Positions 27,014 to 35,004 of a stretch of 64,000 nucleotides of DNA are shown here, one piece after another (position 1 is the stretch's first letter; each line of letters starts with the position of its first letter). Source of the stretch: Hymenobacter negativus (GTDB lineage Bacteria > Bacteroidota > Bacteroidia > Cytophagales > Hymenobacteraceae); NCBI RefSeq assembly GCF_017571495.1, contig NZ_JAGETZ010000001.1, forward strand, positions 897,035 to 961,034. Reading direction: 5' to 3'. Under the pieces are notes generated by a model. That model was not told where the DNA came from, ran no database searches, and saw only the letters and a program-made list of their open reading frames with translations. Made by a program: the position numbers and the translations under genes.

Positions 27014-28234
27014 TTATTTGCCTGTCCCCTTACCATTCAGCAGTATCCCTAATTTTTCTCTCGTTTCCGGAATCTCTTTCAGAGTTAATGCTTTTTTAAA
27101 ACACTCAACGGCTTTGGTTTTAATCCCTGCCCCAAGATAAAAATCACCCAAGGAGTCATAACAATTGGCGCTACCGGGATTATTAGCCACGTTAAGCTTA
27201 AATAAATTTTCAGCTTTTTTAAATTGCTTCGTTCGCAACATTTGATAACCAAGATTATTAACTTGGGTTTCATCTGGCTTGACCGTATAACCCATCTGCT
27301 CAGAAACCTTTTTATAATGGGTTACCAACAATGATTCTAAATTAAAATCAGGGTTTTTTAATTCGCTATCGTAAATTTTCAGCTTGTAAAAACCGTAAAC
27401 AAACCGAAGGGCATCGTATTCTCCAATCAATTTTACAGAAGAATGATTGTCGTCTTCGTAGTATCTGTATTTGAAACCTAATTCGTTTGTTTTATTTTTA
27501 GCAAGCTCTTTAATGAAGGCAATATTGCTACGCATAAGCTCTGTAGACGAGCTGGTGTCCTTTTGAACACTTAGCGTATCCATTCCTCTTTCTAACCGAT
27601 TGGCCATCGCCATGAACAATTTTTTCCCTTTGTATTTATGAGCAGGCAAAATTACTTGGGCTTCTTTTACCACCTTTTGGTCGTTCCACCACAAAGCTCC
27701 ATCGAGAGAAACATACGAATTAAATAAATTCGGATTATGCAGGAGTGTATTCACAACCGTCAAGCCTCCCACTGAATGGCCAATAAAGGTCCTGTAAGTG
27801 GTAGTTGGATAAGTCGCATCGATGTAAGGAATCAATTCTTTTTCAATGAAAGACATGAACTTATCACCGGTACCAACAGAGGCAGGAAACTCCTTATCCG
27901 TACCAGTGGTGAGTTCAGTCAACCTATCTCCCTGTACGATTCCAACCACAATCGTGGGAGGACAAAGGCTTGATTCTTCCATGTGCTCTGTAATACTTAC
28001 CACTGCATTGAAATTATCACTTCCGTCCAGCAAATAAACTACCGGATAATGCCCTCGGTCTTTAATTCTATTTCCACCGTTGCTGTTAGGAATATGAATC
28101 AATATGTTCCGTTTTTGCCCTAATATTTTCGAGGAAATGGTTTCCTCAAAGCCTGAGGTAAAGAGACTGTTCTCTTGCGCACTTGCACCGAAAGAAATCA
28201 ATAGAAAGATGTAAAAACAGAGGAAATTTCTCAC
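27014..28234 (-). CDS. secreted alpha/beta-hydrolase (esterase D-like) with C-terminal TPR
   Basis: 406 aa from a proposed GTG start (VRNFLCFYIFLLISFGASAQ), chosen because it gives a good signal peptide; an ATG 40 codons upstream gives a Cys-rich leader that does not look translated. The PF00756-type hydrolase domain (~25-290) shows the nucleophile elbow FIGHSVGGLT and HVVYLLDGSDN-like YPVVYLLDGSDN. Acid and histidine are probably in the DDNHSS region. The last ~90 residues form two TPR units (NNPGSANCYDSLGDFYLGAG, KAVECFKKALTLKE). Relatives act on ferric siderophores or acyl esters; substrate unknown. Markedly AT-richer than flanking genes, suggesting acquisition. Confidence 0.83.
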   Translation of the reverse strand: MRNFLCFYIFLLISFGASAQENSLFTSGFEETISSKILGQKRNILIHIPNSNGGNRIKDRGHYPVVYLLDGSDNFNAVVSITEHMEESSLCPPTIVVGIVQGDRLTELTTGTDKEFPASVGTGDKFMSFIEKELIPYIDATYPTTTYRTFIGHSVGGLTVVNTLLHNPNLFNSYVSLDGALWWNDQKVVKEAQVILPAHKYKGKKLFMAMANRLERGMDTLSVQKDTSSSTELMRSNIAFIKELAKNKTNELGFKYRYYEDDNHSSVKLIGEYDALRFVYGFYKLKIYDSELKNPDFNLESLLVTHYKKVSEQMGYTVKPDETQVNNLGYQMLRTKQFKKAENLFKLNVANNPGSANCYDSLGDFYLGAGIKTKAVECFKKALTLKEIPETREKLGILLNGKGTGK

Positions 28235-28352
28235 AGGATTATGCAAGCTAAAACAAGTGTAAAACGATTTTAAGCACTGAAGGCAGCATTTAGCGTGCCT
28301 TTGTTGCTCGCACAATATTAGTCTTTGGTTATGTAACGAAACCACAGCTACC

Positions 28353-28386
28353 AAAAAAGCCCCGCTAGCTGCTGACGGGGCTTTTT
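28353..28386. terminator. intrinsic terminator of the 28410-29111 gene
   Basis: AAAAAGCCCCG/CGGGGCTTTTT stem with an AGC/GCT inner stem. Lies 24 bases past the stop at 28410; A-run and T-run make it usable in both directions. Confidence 0.85.
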
Positions 28387-28409
28387 GTTTCTTCAGCGGC
28401 TTAGCCTGC

Positions 28410-29111
28410 TTATGGCTTGGTGGTATCTTCCCCTTTGGGGCCGCCCCCGCCGAGGATGATGAGCTTGGTGTAGCCCTGGAAACGTAGCCACACGGCGTGC
28501 TTGGTGGGCGAGCTTTGGTAGGGCTTGAGCTGCACCCGCATCTCCTTGATGAGGTTGGCGTTGCGGCGCAGCAGAGCGATGAGGGTTTTGCGGTCGGTGG
28601 CGCCGGCTACCACGGTGGTGCGCTGGCTGGTTTGCTTTTTCTCGAAGCGGGCCAGCTGGCGGGTGGTTTCGGCCAGGTCGTCGGCCGTGAACTCGCGCTT
28701 GGCCAGCTCCTTGTCCAGGGCGGCGGCCTCCTTCAGCAGGGCGGCTACCGTGGTGGCGAAGGTGGCATCGTTGGCCGTTTTGATTTCGCTGGTGCTGTAG
28801 CGCACGCGGCCGGCCAGGTCTTGGTCGGGGTTGGTTTTGCTGGCGGCGTAGGCTTGCAGGGCGGCGGCCAGGCGGGGCGCCAGGGCCTTGAGCAGGGTCT
28901 TGGCCCCGGCCTTTTGCTCGGTGGCGGTGCCGCTGTCGTCGCCCATCACGGTGGTTTCCAGTAGGCGGGCCTGGGCGAGGTTGGCGGCATGCTCGGTGCG
29001 CAGGGGGCCGAGGTCGTCTTCGAGGGGCGCGTAGTTGGCCTGGTCGGCGAGCAGGCCGGCGGCAGTGGCGGTGTCGCGCAGCAGCTGCGCGTTGAGTTTA
29101 TTGTTGTTCAT
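28410..29111 (-). CDS. protein of unknown function, mostly helical
   Basis: 233 aa, not recognised. No signal peptide. Sequence is Ala/Leu/Lys-rich and predicted by eye to be long helices (e.g. TTVAALLKEAAALDKELAKREF), ending with WLRFQGYTKLIILGGGGPKG and an acidic tail. A helical-bundle structural or phage-tail-unrelated scaffold are both possible; nothing supports a catalytic role. A -7 element (TACGTTTG) 32 bases upstream and a terminator downstream indicate a single-gene unit. It is preceded by the 21-bp repeat array. Confidence 0.7.
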   Translation of the reverse strand: MNNNKLNAQLLRDTATAAGLLADQANYAPLEDDLGPLRTEHAANLAQARLLETTVMGDDSGTATEQKAGAKTLLKALAPRLAAALQAYAASKTNPDQDLAGRVRYSTSEIKTANDATFATTVAALLKEAAALDKELAKREFTADDLAETTRQLARFEKKQTSQRTTVVAGATDRKTLIALLRRNANLIKEMRVQLKPYQSSPTKHAVWLRFQGYTKLIILGGGGPKGEDTTKP

Positions 29112-29142
29112 GTCGCTGAGCGTTAGGGGTAGCAGTATGCGT

Positions 29143-29150
29143 CAAACGTA
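29143..29150 (-). promoter_or_regulatory. -7 promoter element of the 28410-29111 gene
   Basis: TACGTTTG on the minus strand, giving a leader of ~25 bases before the ATG at 29111. Confidence 0.5.
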
Positions 29151-29217
29151 GCGAAAATTTTGATAGGGTCGAGGTTTTTCGGGCACTGCCGCCCCGCCCC
29201 TTCCGTCCCAACGCCCG

Positions 29218-29445
29218 CCCACGGCTTCGCAACCGCCGCCAACCGCTTCGCAAGCCCCGCCAAGGGCTTCACAACCCGCGCCAACCGCTTCGCAAGGCTC
29301 GCCAACCGCTGCACAAGCCCCGCCAATCGTTTCGCAACGACGAACCCTGGGCTAAAAGCCACGCCAACCGTTTCGCAAGCGCCGCCAACCGCTTCACAAG
29401 TGCGGACCTTCGTTCACAGGTGCAGACCTTCGTTCACAAGCGCGG
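29218..29445. repeat. 21-bp tandem repeat array
   Basis: About ten degenerate copies of a 21-bp unit close to CCAACCGCTTCGCAAGCCCCG; clear units start at 29218, 29239, 29260, 29281, 29302, 29364 and 29385. Then come 20-bp variants built on ACCTTCGTTCACA at 29406 and 29426. One unit (29323-29363) is roughly doubled and diverged. Because 21 is a multiple of three, both strands stay open: the minus strand (29362 down to 29123) would encode heptads such as KRLAGLV-QRLASLA-KRLARVV. No signal, start context or homology supports translation. The rest of the 550-base gap holds the terminator and palindrome listed separately. Confidence 0.75.
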
Positions 29446-29541
29446 GCCTTCCGTCCCAACACCGACCCGACCCTGCTGCTATGCACCTTCTTCGTCGCAT
29501 CGCATGGTTATTCCACCTTAGCTAGTTCCTAATAAAAGACG

Positions 29542-29571
29542 AAACCCCGGTTGTTGGCGCAACCGGGGTTT
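29542..29571. terminator. intrinsic terminator downstream of arginase
   Basis: 12-bp perfect stem AAACCCCGGTTG/CAACCGGGGTTT with a TTGGCG loop, 90 bases past the arginase stop. Confidence 0.75.
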
Positions 29572-29635
29572 TAAAGAAGCAGGTGGTTGCAATAACGACC
29601 TTCTTTTCTCTATTCTCCACATGAAAAGACGCGGC

Positions 29636-29662
29636 GTAGCGCGAACTTTTAGTTCGCGCTAC
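29636..29662. repeat. GTAG...CTAC palindromic element (REP-like), minimal copy 3
   Basis: 27-bp single hairpin: GTAGCGCGAAC, five-base TTTTA centre, GTTCGCGCTAC; 11-bp perfect arms. Its last base is the first base of the arginase stop codon (29662-29664). This is the shortest copy and defines the core of the family. Confidence 0.82.
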
Positions 29663-30636
29663 TACCTACTCACCACCTCGTCTAGCCGCAGCCGCCGCTC
29701 AATGGCTTCCGTCGCTTTTTCCAGGATGTTGAAGGCGTTTTTGGCCATTGTATTTCCGTTGTCCAGCGTGGGGTTGATTTCGACCATCTCGAAGCACACC
29801 ACTCGGTCGTTTTCCAGCAGGTCCTGGCAGAGGTTTTCGGCTTCGGAGAGGTAGAGTCCGTCCTCCACGGGCGTGCCCGTGCCGATGCTGAAGCTGGAAT
29901 CGAGGCTATCCACGTCGAAGGAAATGTAGACCAGGTCGCAGAAGCGCAAGTGCTCGTAAATCTCGCGGGCGAGGCGGCGCGAACCCTTGGCCTTGATTTC
30001 GGGCAGCCGAATCCATTTAATGCCTAACTCTTCGATGAGAGCGTCTTCCTCCTCCTCGGTGTCGCGCACCACCACGTACACCAGGTGTTCGGGCTTGAGC
30101 TTGGGGCCGGGCTCGCCCAGGTTTTGCAGGCGGCGCCAGAAGAATTCGGTTTCCGGGTCGGGGATGTTGCGCTGGTGCTTCAGGTTATCGACGCCCAGCG
30201 AGGCGGCCAGCGGCATGCCGTGCACGTTGCCGCTGGGCGTGGTGTAGGGCGAGTGGATGTCGGCGTGGGCATCAATCCAAATCACGCCCAGCGTCTTGGC
30301 CGGGTACGCGGCCTTGATGCCGGCAATGGTGGCGTTGGCCGAGCTGTGGTCGCCGGCCAGCACCAGCGGAAACTCGCCGAAGCGCAGCGTCTGCTCCACG
30401 GCATTGGCAATGCCTTTTTGCACCGTATAAATGCTGTCGATGTGCTTGGCAAACGGGAAGTGGTTTTTCTCGAACAGCACATGGTTCAAATCGGGCAGCA
30501 CCACGGAGTTGAACCGGCGGAAATAGTCGGAGCCTTTGTTGAGGCAGGCCACGCGCAGGGCGTCGATGCCCATGCTGGAGCCACGGGTACCGGCCCCGAG
30601 CTCGGAGCGGACTTCCAGAAGTTTGATGCGTTTCAT
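29662..30636 (-). CDS. arginase family protein, probably arginase
   Basis: 324 aa ureohydrolase. The start at MKRIKLLEVRSELGAGTRG is preferred over a frame 15 residues longer. Manganese-binding motifs: AGDHSSANA, WIDAHADIHSP and SFDVDSLD, with EINP near the end. DIHSPYTTPSGNVHGMPL after DAHAD matches arginase (arginine to ornithine plus urea) better than agmatinase, formiminoglutamase or guanidinobutyrase, but agmatinase remains possible, given the divergent arginine decarboxylase whose product is agmatine. Divergently arranged with that gene across a 277-base gap. Confidence 0.85.
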   Translation of the reverse strand: MKRIKLLEVRSELGAGTRGSSMGIDALRVACLNKGSDYFRRFNSVVLPDLNHVLFEKNHFPFAKHIDSIYTVQKGIANAVEQTLRFGEFPLVLAGDHSSANATIAGIKAAYPAKTLGVIWIDAHADIHSPYTTPSGNVHGMPLAASLGVDNLKHQRNIPDPETEFFWRRLQNLGEPGPKLKPEHLVYVVVRDTEEEEDALIEELGIKWIRLPEIKAKGSRRLAREIYEHLRFCDLVYISFDVDSLDSSFSIGTGTPVEDGLYLSEAENLCQDLLENDRVVCFEMVEINPTLDNGNTMAKNAFNILEKATEAIERRLRLDEVVSR

Positions 30637-30858
30637 CGGAGGGTGGGATTTTGGGATAGCAGGATGGCGGCATCGTTCCAAAACTGTTTTTTAGGTTTCA
30701 AGCCGCAGGCTTAAAACTTAAAATCAAGTCTTCGAGCGCTGCCTTGCGGCAGAAGAATCTGCCGTAGCCAAGTCGCTAATATTCCATCGTCACGATGCGA
30801 GGCGGGATAAGGCCAGAACAACGAATTGTTATGCCGGCCGTTATCCTGGCCCCGGCGG

Positions 30859-30866
30859 TACTTTTG
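30859..30866 (+). promoter_or_regulatory. -7 promoter element of the arginine decarboxylase gene
   Basis: TACTTTTG, predicting a ~43-base leader before the ATG at 30914. Confidence 0.55.
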
Positions 30867-30913
30867 TACTGCCCGCCGCAAAGGTCGGGCTTTTTCGCCG
30901 TTTTCAAAACCGA

Positions 30914-32311
30914 ATGGATACGTACCAAGACCTCATCTCCCAGACCTTCGACTTTCCCACGGCCGACTTCACCGTGCAGGACCACGAGCTGCAATTCCAC
31001 GGCATCGACCTCATGGCGCTGGTCGAAAAATACGGCACCCCGCTCCGCCTCACCTACCTCCCCAAAATCAGCTCCCAGATTCAGCGGGCCAAGAAATGGT
31101 TTGCCGACGGCATTGCCAGCACCGGCTACACCGGCACCTACTCCTACGCCTACTGCACTAAGTCGTCGCACTTCCGCTTCATCCTCGAAGAAGCCCTGAA
31201 AAACGACATCCACCTCGAAACCTCGTCGTGGTTCGACATCAGCATCATCCGCAACCTGCACCAGCAGGGCAAGGTCGACAAGCAGAAGCACATCATCTGC
31301 AATGGCTTCAAACCCGAGGCTTACAAGAAGGAAATTGCCGACCTCATCAACGACGGGTTTGTGAACTGCATGCCCATCATCGATTCGCCCAACGAAATCG
31401 AGTACTACCACGACCACGTCAACGAGAAAGTAAACATGGGCATGCGCCTGGCTTCCGATGAGGAGCCGCGCTTCCAGTTCTACACCTCGCGCCTGGGCGT
31501 GCGCTACGCCGACGCCATCCCCATCTACGAGCAGCGCATCAAGGACGACCCGCGCTTCACGCTCACCATGCTGCACTACTTCATCAGCACGGGCATCAAG
31601 GACACGTCCTATTACTGGTCGGAGCTGAGCCGCTTCGTGCACAAGTATTGCGAGCTGCGCAAGGTGTGCCCCACCCTCACCACCATCGACATTGGCGGCG
31701 GCCTGCCCATCCAAACCAGCATCCAGCCCGACTACGACTACCCCTATATGGTAGCCGAAATCCTGCGCACCATCCAGCGCATCTGCAAGGAGGAAGGCGT
31801 GCCCGAGCCCCACATTTTCACCGAGTTCGGCATCTTCACGGTGGGCGAAAGCGGGGCCACCATCTACAGCATTCTCGACGAGAAGCTGCAGAACGACAAG
31901 GAGCTCTGGTACATGATTGACGGCTCGTTTATCACCAACCTGCCCGACACCTGGGCCCTGAACCAGCGCTTCATCATGCTGGCCCTCAACGGCTGGAACA
32001 AGTCCTACAAGAAAATCCAGCTCGGTGGCCTCACCTGCGACTCACAGGACTACTACAACTCCGAAAAGCACATCTACCAAACCTTCCTGCCCGAGCGCAA
32101 GCCCGCCGATGCGCAGCCGCTCTACGTGGGCTTCTTCCACACCGGCGCGTATCAGGAGAGCCTCAGCGGCTACGGCGGCATCAAGCACTGCCTTATCCCC
32201 GCGCCGCAGCACGTCATCCTCGACCGCGCCGAAGACGGCACCCTCACCGATACCGTTTTCGCCCCGCAGCAGGAAGCCGGCAGTATGATGCGCATCCTCG
32301 GATACGAATAA
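30914..32311 (+). CDS. arginine decarboxylase, short form (PLP, alanine-racemase fold)
   Basis: 465 aa; expected to convert arginine to agmatine for polyamine synthesis. PLP-dependent fold III: the PLP lysine is probably in YAYCTKSSHF, the glycine-rich phosphate loop is TIDIGGGLPI, and FTEFGIFTVG and HTGAYQESLSGYGGIKHC form the C-terminal active-site region. It is clearly shorter than the ~630-residue SpeA of enterobacteria, in line with Bacteroidota forms. Head to head with arginase, so both arginine-consuming routes could be coordinated. The decarboxylase assignment is strong, arginine specificity less so. Confidence 0.83.
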   Translation: MDTYQDLISQTFDFPTADFTVQDHELQFHGIDLMALVEKYGTPLRLTYLPKISSQIQRAKKWFADGIASTGYTGTYSYAYCTKSSHFRFILEEALKNDIHLETSSWFDISIIRNLHQQGKVDKQKHIICNGFKPEAYKKEIADLINDGFVNCMPIIDSPNEIEYYHDHVNEKVNMGMRLASDEEPRFQFYTSRLGVRYADAIPIYEQRIKDDPRFTLTMLHYFISTGIKDTSYYWSELSRFVHKYCELRKVCPTLTTIDIGGGLPIQTSIQPDYDYPYMVAEILRTIQRICKEEGVPEPHIFTEFGIFTVGESGATIYSILDEKLQNDKELWYMIDGSFITNLPDTWALNQRFIMLALNGWNKSYKKIQLGGLTCDSQDYYNSEKHIYQTFLPERKPADAQPLYVGFFHTGAYQESLSGYGGIKHCLIPAPQHVILDRAEDGTLTDTVFAPQQEAGSMMRILGYE

Positions 32312-32358
32312 TTCAATTTCGCCGTTAGAAAACTTAGCAGAATATAGGGTTGGCTGCT

Positions 32359-32366
32359 TATCTTTG
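32359..32366 (+). promoter_or_regulatory. -7 promoter element of the small lipoprotein gene
   Basis: TATCTTTG, with a ~36-base leader to the ATG at 32407. Confidence 0.55.
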
Positions 32367-32406
32367 AAGCCCAGCCCGTCATCCCTCACTCGTTTTAATA
32401 TAAATT

Positions 32407-32562
32407 ATGAAAAAGTTCGTATTGCTCGCCGCCGCCGGTGCCGCCCTGACCCTCGGTGCCTGCAACCGCCAGAAGTGCCCCGCCTACAGCAGCACCAAGG
32501 AAGCCAACCGCGTTTCCTCGCCCATCACGGCCAGCACTGCTACACCCGCCGCGCGCCAGTAG
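32407..32562 (+). CDS. very small lipoprotein
   Basis: 51 aa. The signal peptide MKKFVLLAAAGAALTLGAC ends in a good lipobox (LTLGAC, Cys19), then NRQKCPAYSST and a Ser/Thr/Ala-rich tail. No known domain; CPAYS next to the lipidated cysteine may be a family signature. It has its own -7 element and a strong terminator 19 bases after the stop, so a short independent transcript is likely. It would be missed by a length cut-off. Confidence 0.72.
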   Translation: MKKFVLLAAAGAALTLGACNRQKCPAYSSTKEANRVSSPITASTATPAARQ

Positions 32563-32580
32563 TCTTATTGGTTATGAAAT

Positions 32581-32618
32581 AAAAAGGCCGGCCTCCCGCA
32601 TGGGAGGCCGGCCTTTTT
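32581..32618. terminator. bidirectional intrinsic terminator
   Basis: 17-bp perfect stem AAAAAGGCCGGCCTCCC and complement with a GCAT loop. The T-run runs into the TAA stop (32618-32620) of the minus-strand gene. Confidence 0.92.
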
Positions 32619-33031
32619 TATGGCTTGCTGATTCGGTAGCGCTTGATAAAACCCGTTTTATCTGTTGGATTCGGGCCGAAAACAGACACCTCAGTATAGG
32701 TTGGAAACCGGCGGTATATGGTGATGCTCTCGCTGCCCGCTGCCTTCACCACCGAATCACCCACTTGAATATATTGTTGCCCGGCAGCAGTAAGAACGAG
32801 CGCCTGCGTTTCGCCGGTGGCCAGCTTCACCTTTTGAGTTCCAGGGGAATTAGACAATATCTTGTCCACGCGACTGGATAACGGCAATACTTTGTAGCGT
32901 TCTAGTTCGCGCTTATTGCCAGCCGTTGTGGTGAAGTAAAAGATTACCTGACCCACAATGACCCATGCCATCAGAAAAACGGTGTTGCGGTTCTTAGCCA
33001 GCCAGCCTGGCCTTTTATCGGCGTCTGTCAT
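32618..33031 (-). CDS. single-pass membrane protein of unknown function
   Basis: 137 aa. One transmembrane helix (~residues 18-36, VFLMAWVIVGQVIFYFTTT) preceded by a basic N-terminus, then a ~95-residue soluble domain (VKLATGETQALVLTAAGQQYIQVGDSVVKAAGSES) with no family I can name. Its ATG overlaps the stop of the HAD phosphatase by ATGA, so it is translationally coupled and second in that operon. The gene ends inside the terminator T-run. Confidence 0.68.
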   Translation of the reverse strand: MTDADKRPGWLAKNRNTVFLMAWVIVGQVIFYFTTTAGNKRELERYKVLPLSSRVDKILSNSPGTQKVKLATGETQALVLTAAGQQYIQVGDSVVKAAGSESITIYRRFPTYTEVSVFGPNPTDKTGFIKRYRISKP

Positions 33032-33540
33032 TGCCCTAATATAATTTCAGTAGCCGCCCGCAAATCGGCCACGTGCGGCGCGAAGCCAGCTTCTTCCTCC
33101 CCCACCAGAATGCCGCACACGCCCACCGCCGCGCCGGCCTCCATGTCGCGCAACCGGTCGCCCACTATCCAGCATTGCGCCACGTCTAGGTTGAAGCGCG
33201 CCACGGCTTTTTCTAACATGCCCGAATCAGGCTTGCGCAGGATGGACTCGCTCACGCTGGGGTGCGCATCGCTGAAGTAGAGCGCATCAATAGCATCAGC
33301 GCAGGCGGCTTGCAGCTTGGCGTGGCAGGCACGGACGGCGGCGGCGGTGTAGAGCTTTTTGGCGATGCCGGCCTGGTTGGTGACTACTATCAGATAATAG
33401 CCGGCGGCTTTGAGCCGGACCAGGCTTTCGGGCACACCGGGGCAGATGATGAATTTCTCCGTCTCCCACACGTAGGTGCCGATTTCCTCGTTCAGCACGC
33501 CGTCGCGGTCAAGGAAAATGGCTTTGTTTTTTGCTGTCAT
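33028..33540 (-). CDS. HAD-IIIA phosphatase, D-glycero-D-manno-heptose 1,7-bisphosphate phosphatase-like
   Basis: 170 aa; the start at MTAKNKAIFLDRDGVLN puts the nucleophile motif DRDGVLN at residues 10-16, as usual. Further motifs: VVTNQAGIAKK (motif II), RKPDSGMLEKA (motif III Lys) and VGDRLRDMEAG (motif IV). This is the GmhB layout, removing the 7-phosphate in ADP-heptose synthesis, although histidinol-phosphatase-type substrates share it. The zinc-binding Cys cluster of classical GmhB is not obvious, so specificity is uncertain. Overlaps the next gene by four bases. Confidence 0.82.
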   Translation of the reverse strand: MTAKNKAIFLDRDGVLNEEIGTYVWETEKFIICPGVPESLVRLKAAGYYLIVVTNQAGIAKKLYTAAAVRACHAKLQAACADAIDALYFSDAHPSVSESILRKPDSGMLEKAVARFNLDVAQCWIVGDRLRDMEAGAAVGVCGILVGEEEAGFAPHVADLRAATEIILGQ

Positions 33541-33553
33541 TATAACAAAGGAA

Positions 33554-33660
33554 GTAGCGCGAACTTTGTAGTTCGCATTCCCGCGCCGCCAACGAATCGT
33601 AAACACGGCATGGGAACGCGCACTACACCGCAGGACAGCGGCAGCTAAAGTTCGCGCTAC
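33554..33660. repeat. GTAG...CTAC palindromic element (REPIN-like), copy 4
   Basis: Nested structure: an outer pair GTAGCGCGAACTTT / AAAGTTCGCGCTAC and an inner pair GTAGTTCGCATTCCC / GGGAACGCGCACTAC. Each side thus has two GTAG heads. The right end abuts the ATG of hemG directly (CTAC|ATG) and the left end is 13 bases from the ATG of the divergent phosphatase gene. It must overlap both promoters. Confidence 0.82.
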
Positions 33661-35004
33661 ATGAAAATTGCTATTATTGGCGGCGGCATCAGCGGCCTTA
33701 CCCTGGCTTGGTACTTACAAAAAAGCGGCATACCCTACGACCTCTTTGAGGCCGACGCCCAACCCGGCGGCAACCTGCACAGCTGGGCTGCGCCGGAAGG
33801 CTACCTGCTCGAAATCGGCCCCAACTCGCTGCAACTAAGCGCCGAGCTGGAAGAGCTGCTAGCCGACCTCAACCTGACCGACCAGATTGAGGATGCCGCC
33901 GCCGTGAGCCAAAACCGCTACGTGCTGCGCGCCGGCCGCTACCAGATTCTGCCCAGCTCGCCCCCTACCCTGCTCACCAACGGCTTTTTCAGCCTCAAAG
34001 CGAAGTGGCAGCTGCTGAAAGAATTCCGCCAGCCCGCCGCGCCCCTTGACCCCACCGAAACCGTAGCGCATTTTTTCCGGCGCCGCTTCGGCCCGGAAAT
34101 CGTGGACTACGCTGTCAACCCTTTCATGGCCGGCATCTACGCCGGCGACCCGGAGCAGCTGCTCATCAACAAGACGTTTCCGCAGCTGGCGGCACTGGAG
34201 CAGCAACACGGCTCGGTGCTGCGCGGGCTGATGAAAAGCGGCAAAGGCGCGGGCCGCCGGCGCATCATCACCCTCAAAGGCGGGGCACAAACCATTCCGC
34301 AAACCATCGCCGCTCAGCTCACCAATTACCAGTCCAGCACCTCCGTCACGGCCATTTCGCGGGCCACCGATGGCACCTACCAAGTGGAGCTGAGGGGCCC
34401 ACAAGGCCTGGAAGCCGCGCCCGGCTACACCCACCTCGCCCTGGCACTGCCCGCCTACGCCGCCGCGCCGCTGCTCGAAACACTGTTCCCGCAGGCCGCT
34501 GCCGCACTGGCCGCCGTCAACTATCCGCCAATGAGCGCCGTGTACTCAGCCTATGACCGGGCCGCCGTAACGCACCCGCTCAACGGTTTCGGCGCCCTAA
34601 ATCCCAAGGTGGAAGGCACCTACGCGGCCGGCTCTATCTGGACCAGCAGCATCTACCCGCAGCGGGTGCCGACGGGACAGGTACTCTTCACCACCTTCGT
34701 GGGCGGGGCGCAATACGAGGAAGCCGCCCGCCAACCAGAAGCCGCCCAGAAAGCTGCTGTGCACGCCGAACTGAGCAAGTTTTACGGCATTTCGGGGGCT
34801 CCGCGCTGGCAGTACCGCTACAGCTGGCCGCGCAGTATTCCGCAATTCGATACGCACATTATCGCTGCTCATGCTGCCGCCGATGCGCTGACTGCCGAGA
34901 ATGTCATTTCCATAGCCAATTGGCGCGCCGGTGTGGGCGTGCCCGACTGCATTCGCTACGCCCGCAAGCAGGCGGAAGTGCTTCGCTTAATGAATGAGGA
35001 ATGA
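33661..35004 (+). CDS. hemG: oxygen-dependent protoporphyrinogen (or coproporphyrinogen) oxidase
   Basis: 447 aa FAD-dependent oxidase of late heme synthesis. The FAD-binding motif IIGGGISGLTLAWYLQKSG is at residues 5-24, followed by FEAD and a second-fold PGGNLHSW; C-terminal VISIANWRAGVGVPDC is the typical FAD-contacting end. Other conserved pieces are GPNSLQ, FMAGIYAGDPEQL and LKGGAQTIPQTI. Protoporphyrinogen versus coproporphyrinogen cannot be told by eye. The start directly abuts a palindromic repeat; the stop lies inside the arm of another inverted repeat. Confidence 0.92.
   Translation: MKIAIIGGGISGLTLAWYLQKSGIPYDLFEADAQPGGNLHSWAAPEGYLLEIGPNSLQLSAELEELLADLNLTDQIEDAAAVSQNRYVLRAGRYQILPSSPPTLLTNGFFSLKAKWQLLKEFRQPAAPLDPTETVAHFFRRRFGPEIVDYAVNPFMAGIYAGDPEQLLINKTFPQLAALEQQHGSVLRGLMKSGKGAGRRRIITLKGGAQTIPQTIAAQLTNYQSSTSVTAISRATDGTYQVELRGPQGLEAAPGYTHLALALPAYAAAPLLETLFPQAAAALAAVNYPPMSAVYSAYDRAAVTHPLNGFGALNPKVEGTYAAGSIWTSSIYPQRVPTGQVLFTTFVGGAQYEEAARQPEAAQKAAVHAELSKFYGISGAPRWQYRYSWPRSIPQFDTHIIAAHAAADALTAENVISIANWRAGVGVPDCIRYARKQAEVLRLMNEE

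Noticed and set aside
29218..29445. Possible CRISPR array
   Set aside because: Units are contiguous 21-bp tandem repeats with no unique spacers and no cas genes nearby.
29160..29525. 121-codon plus-strand frame over the tandem array
   Set aside because: Open only because the unit is a multiple of three; no start context or recognised domain.
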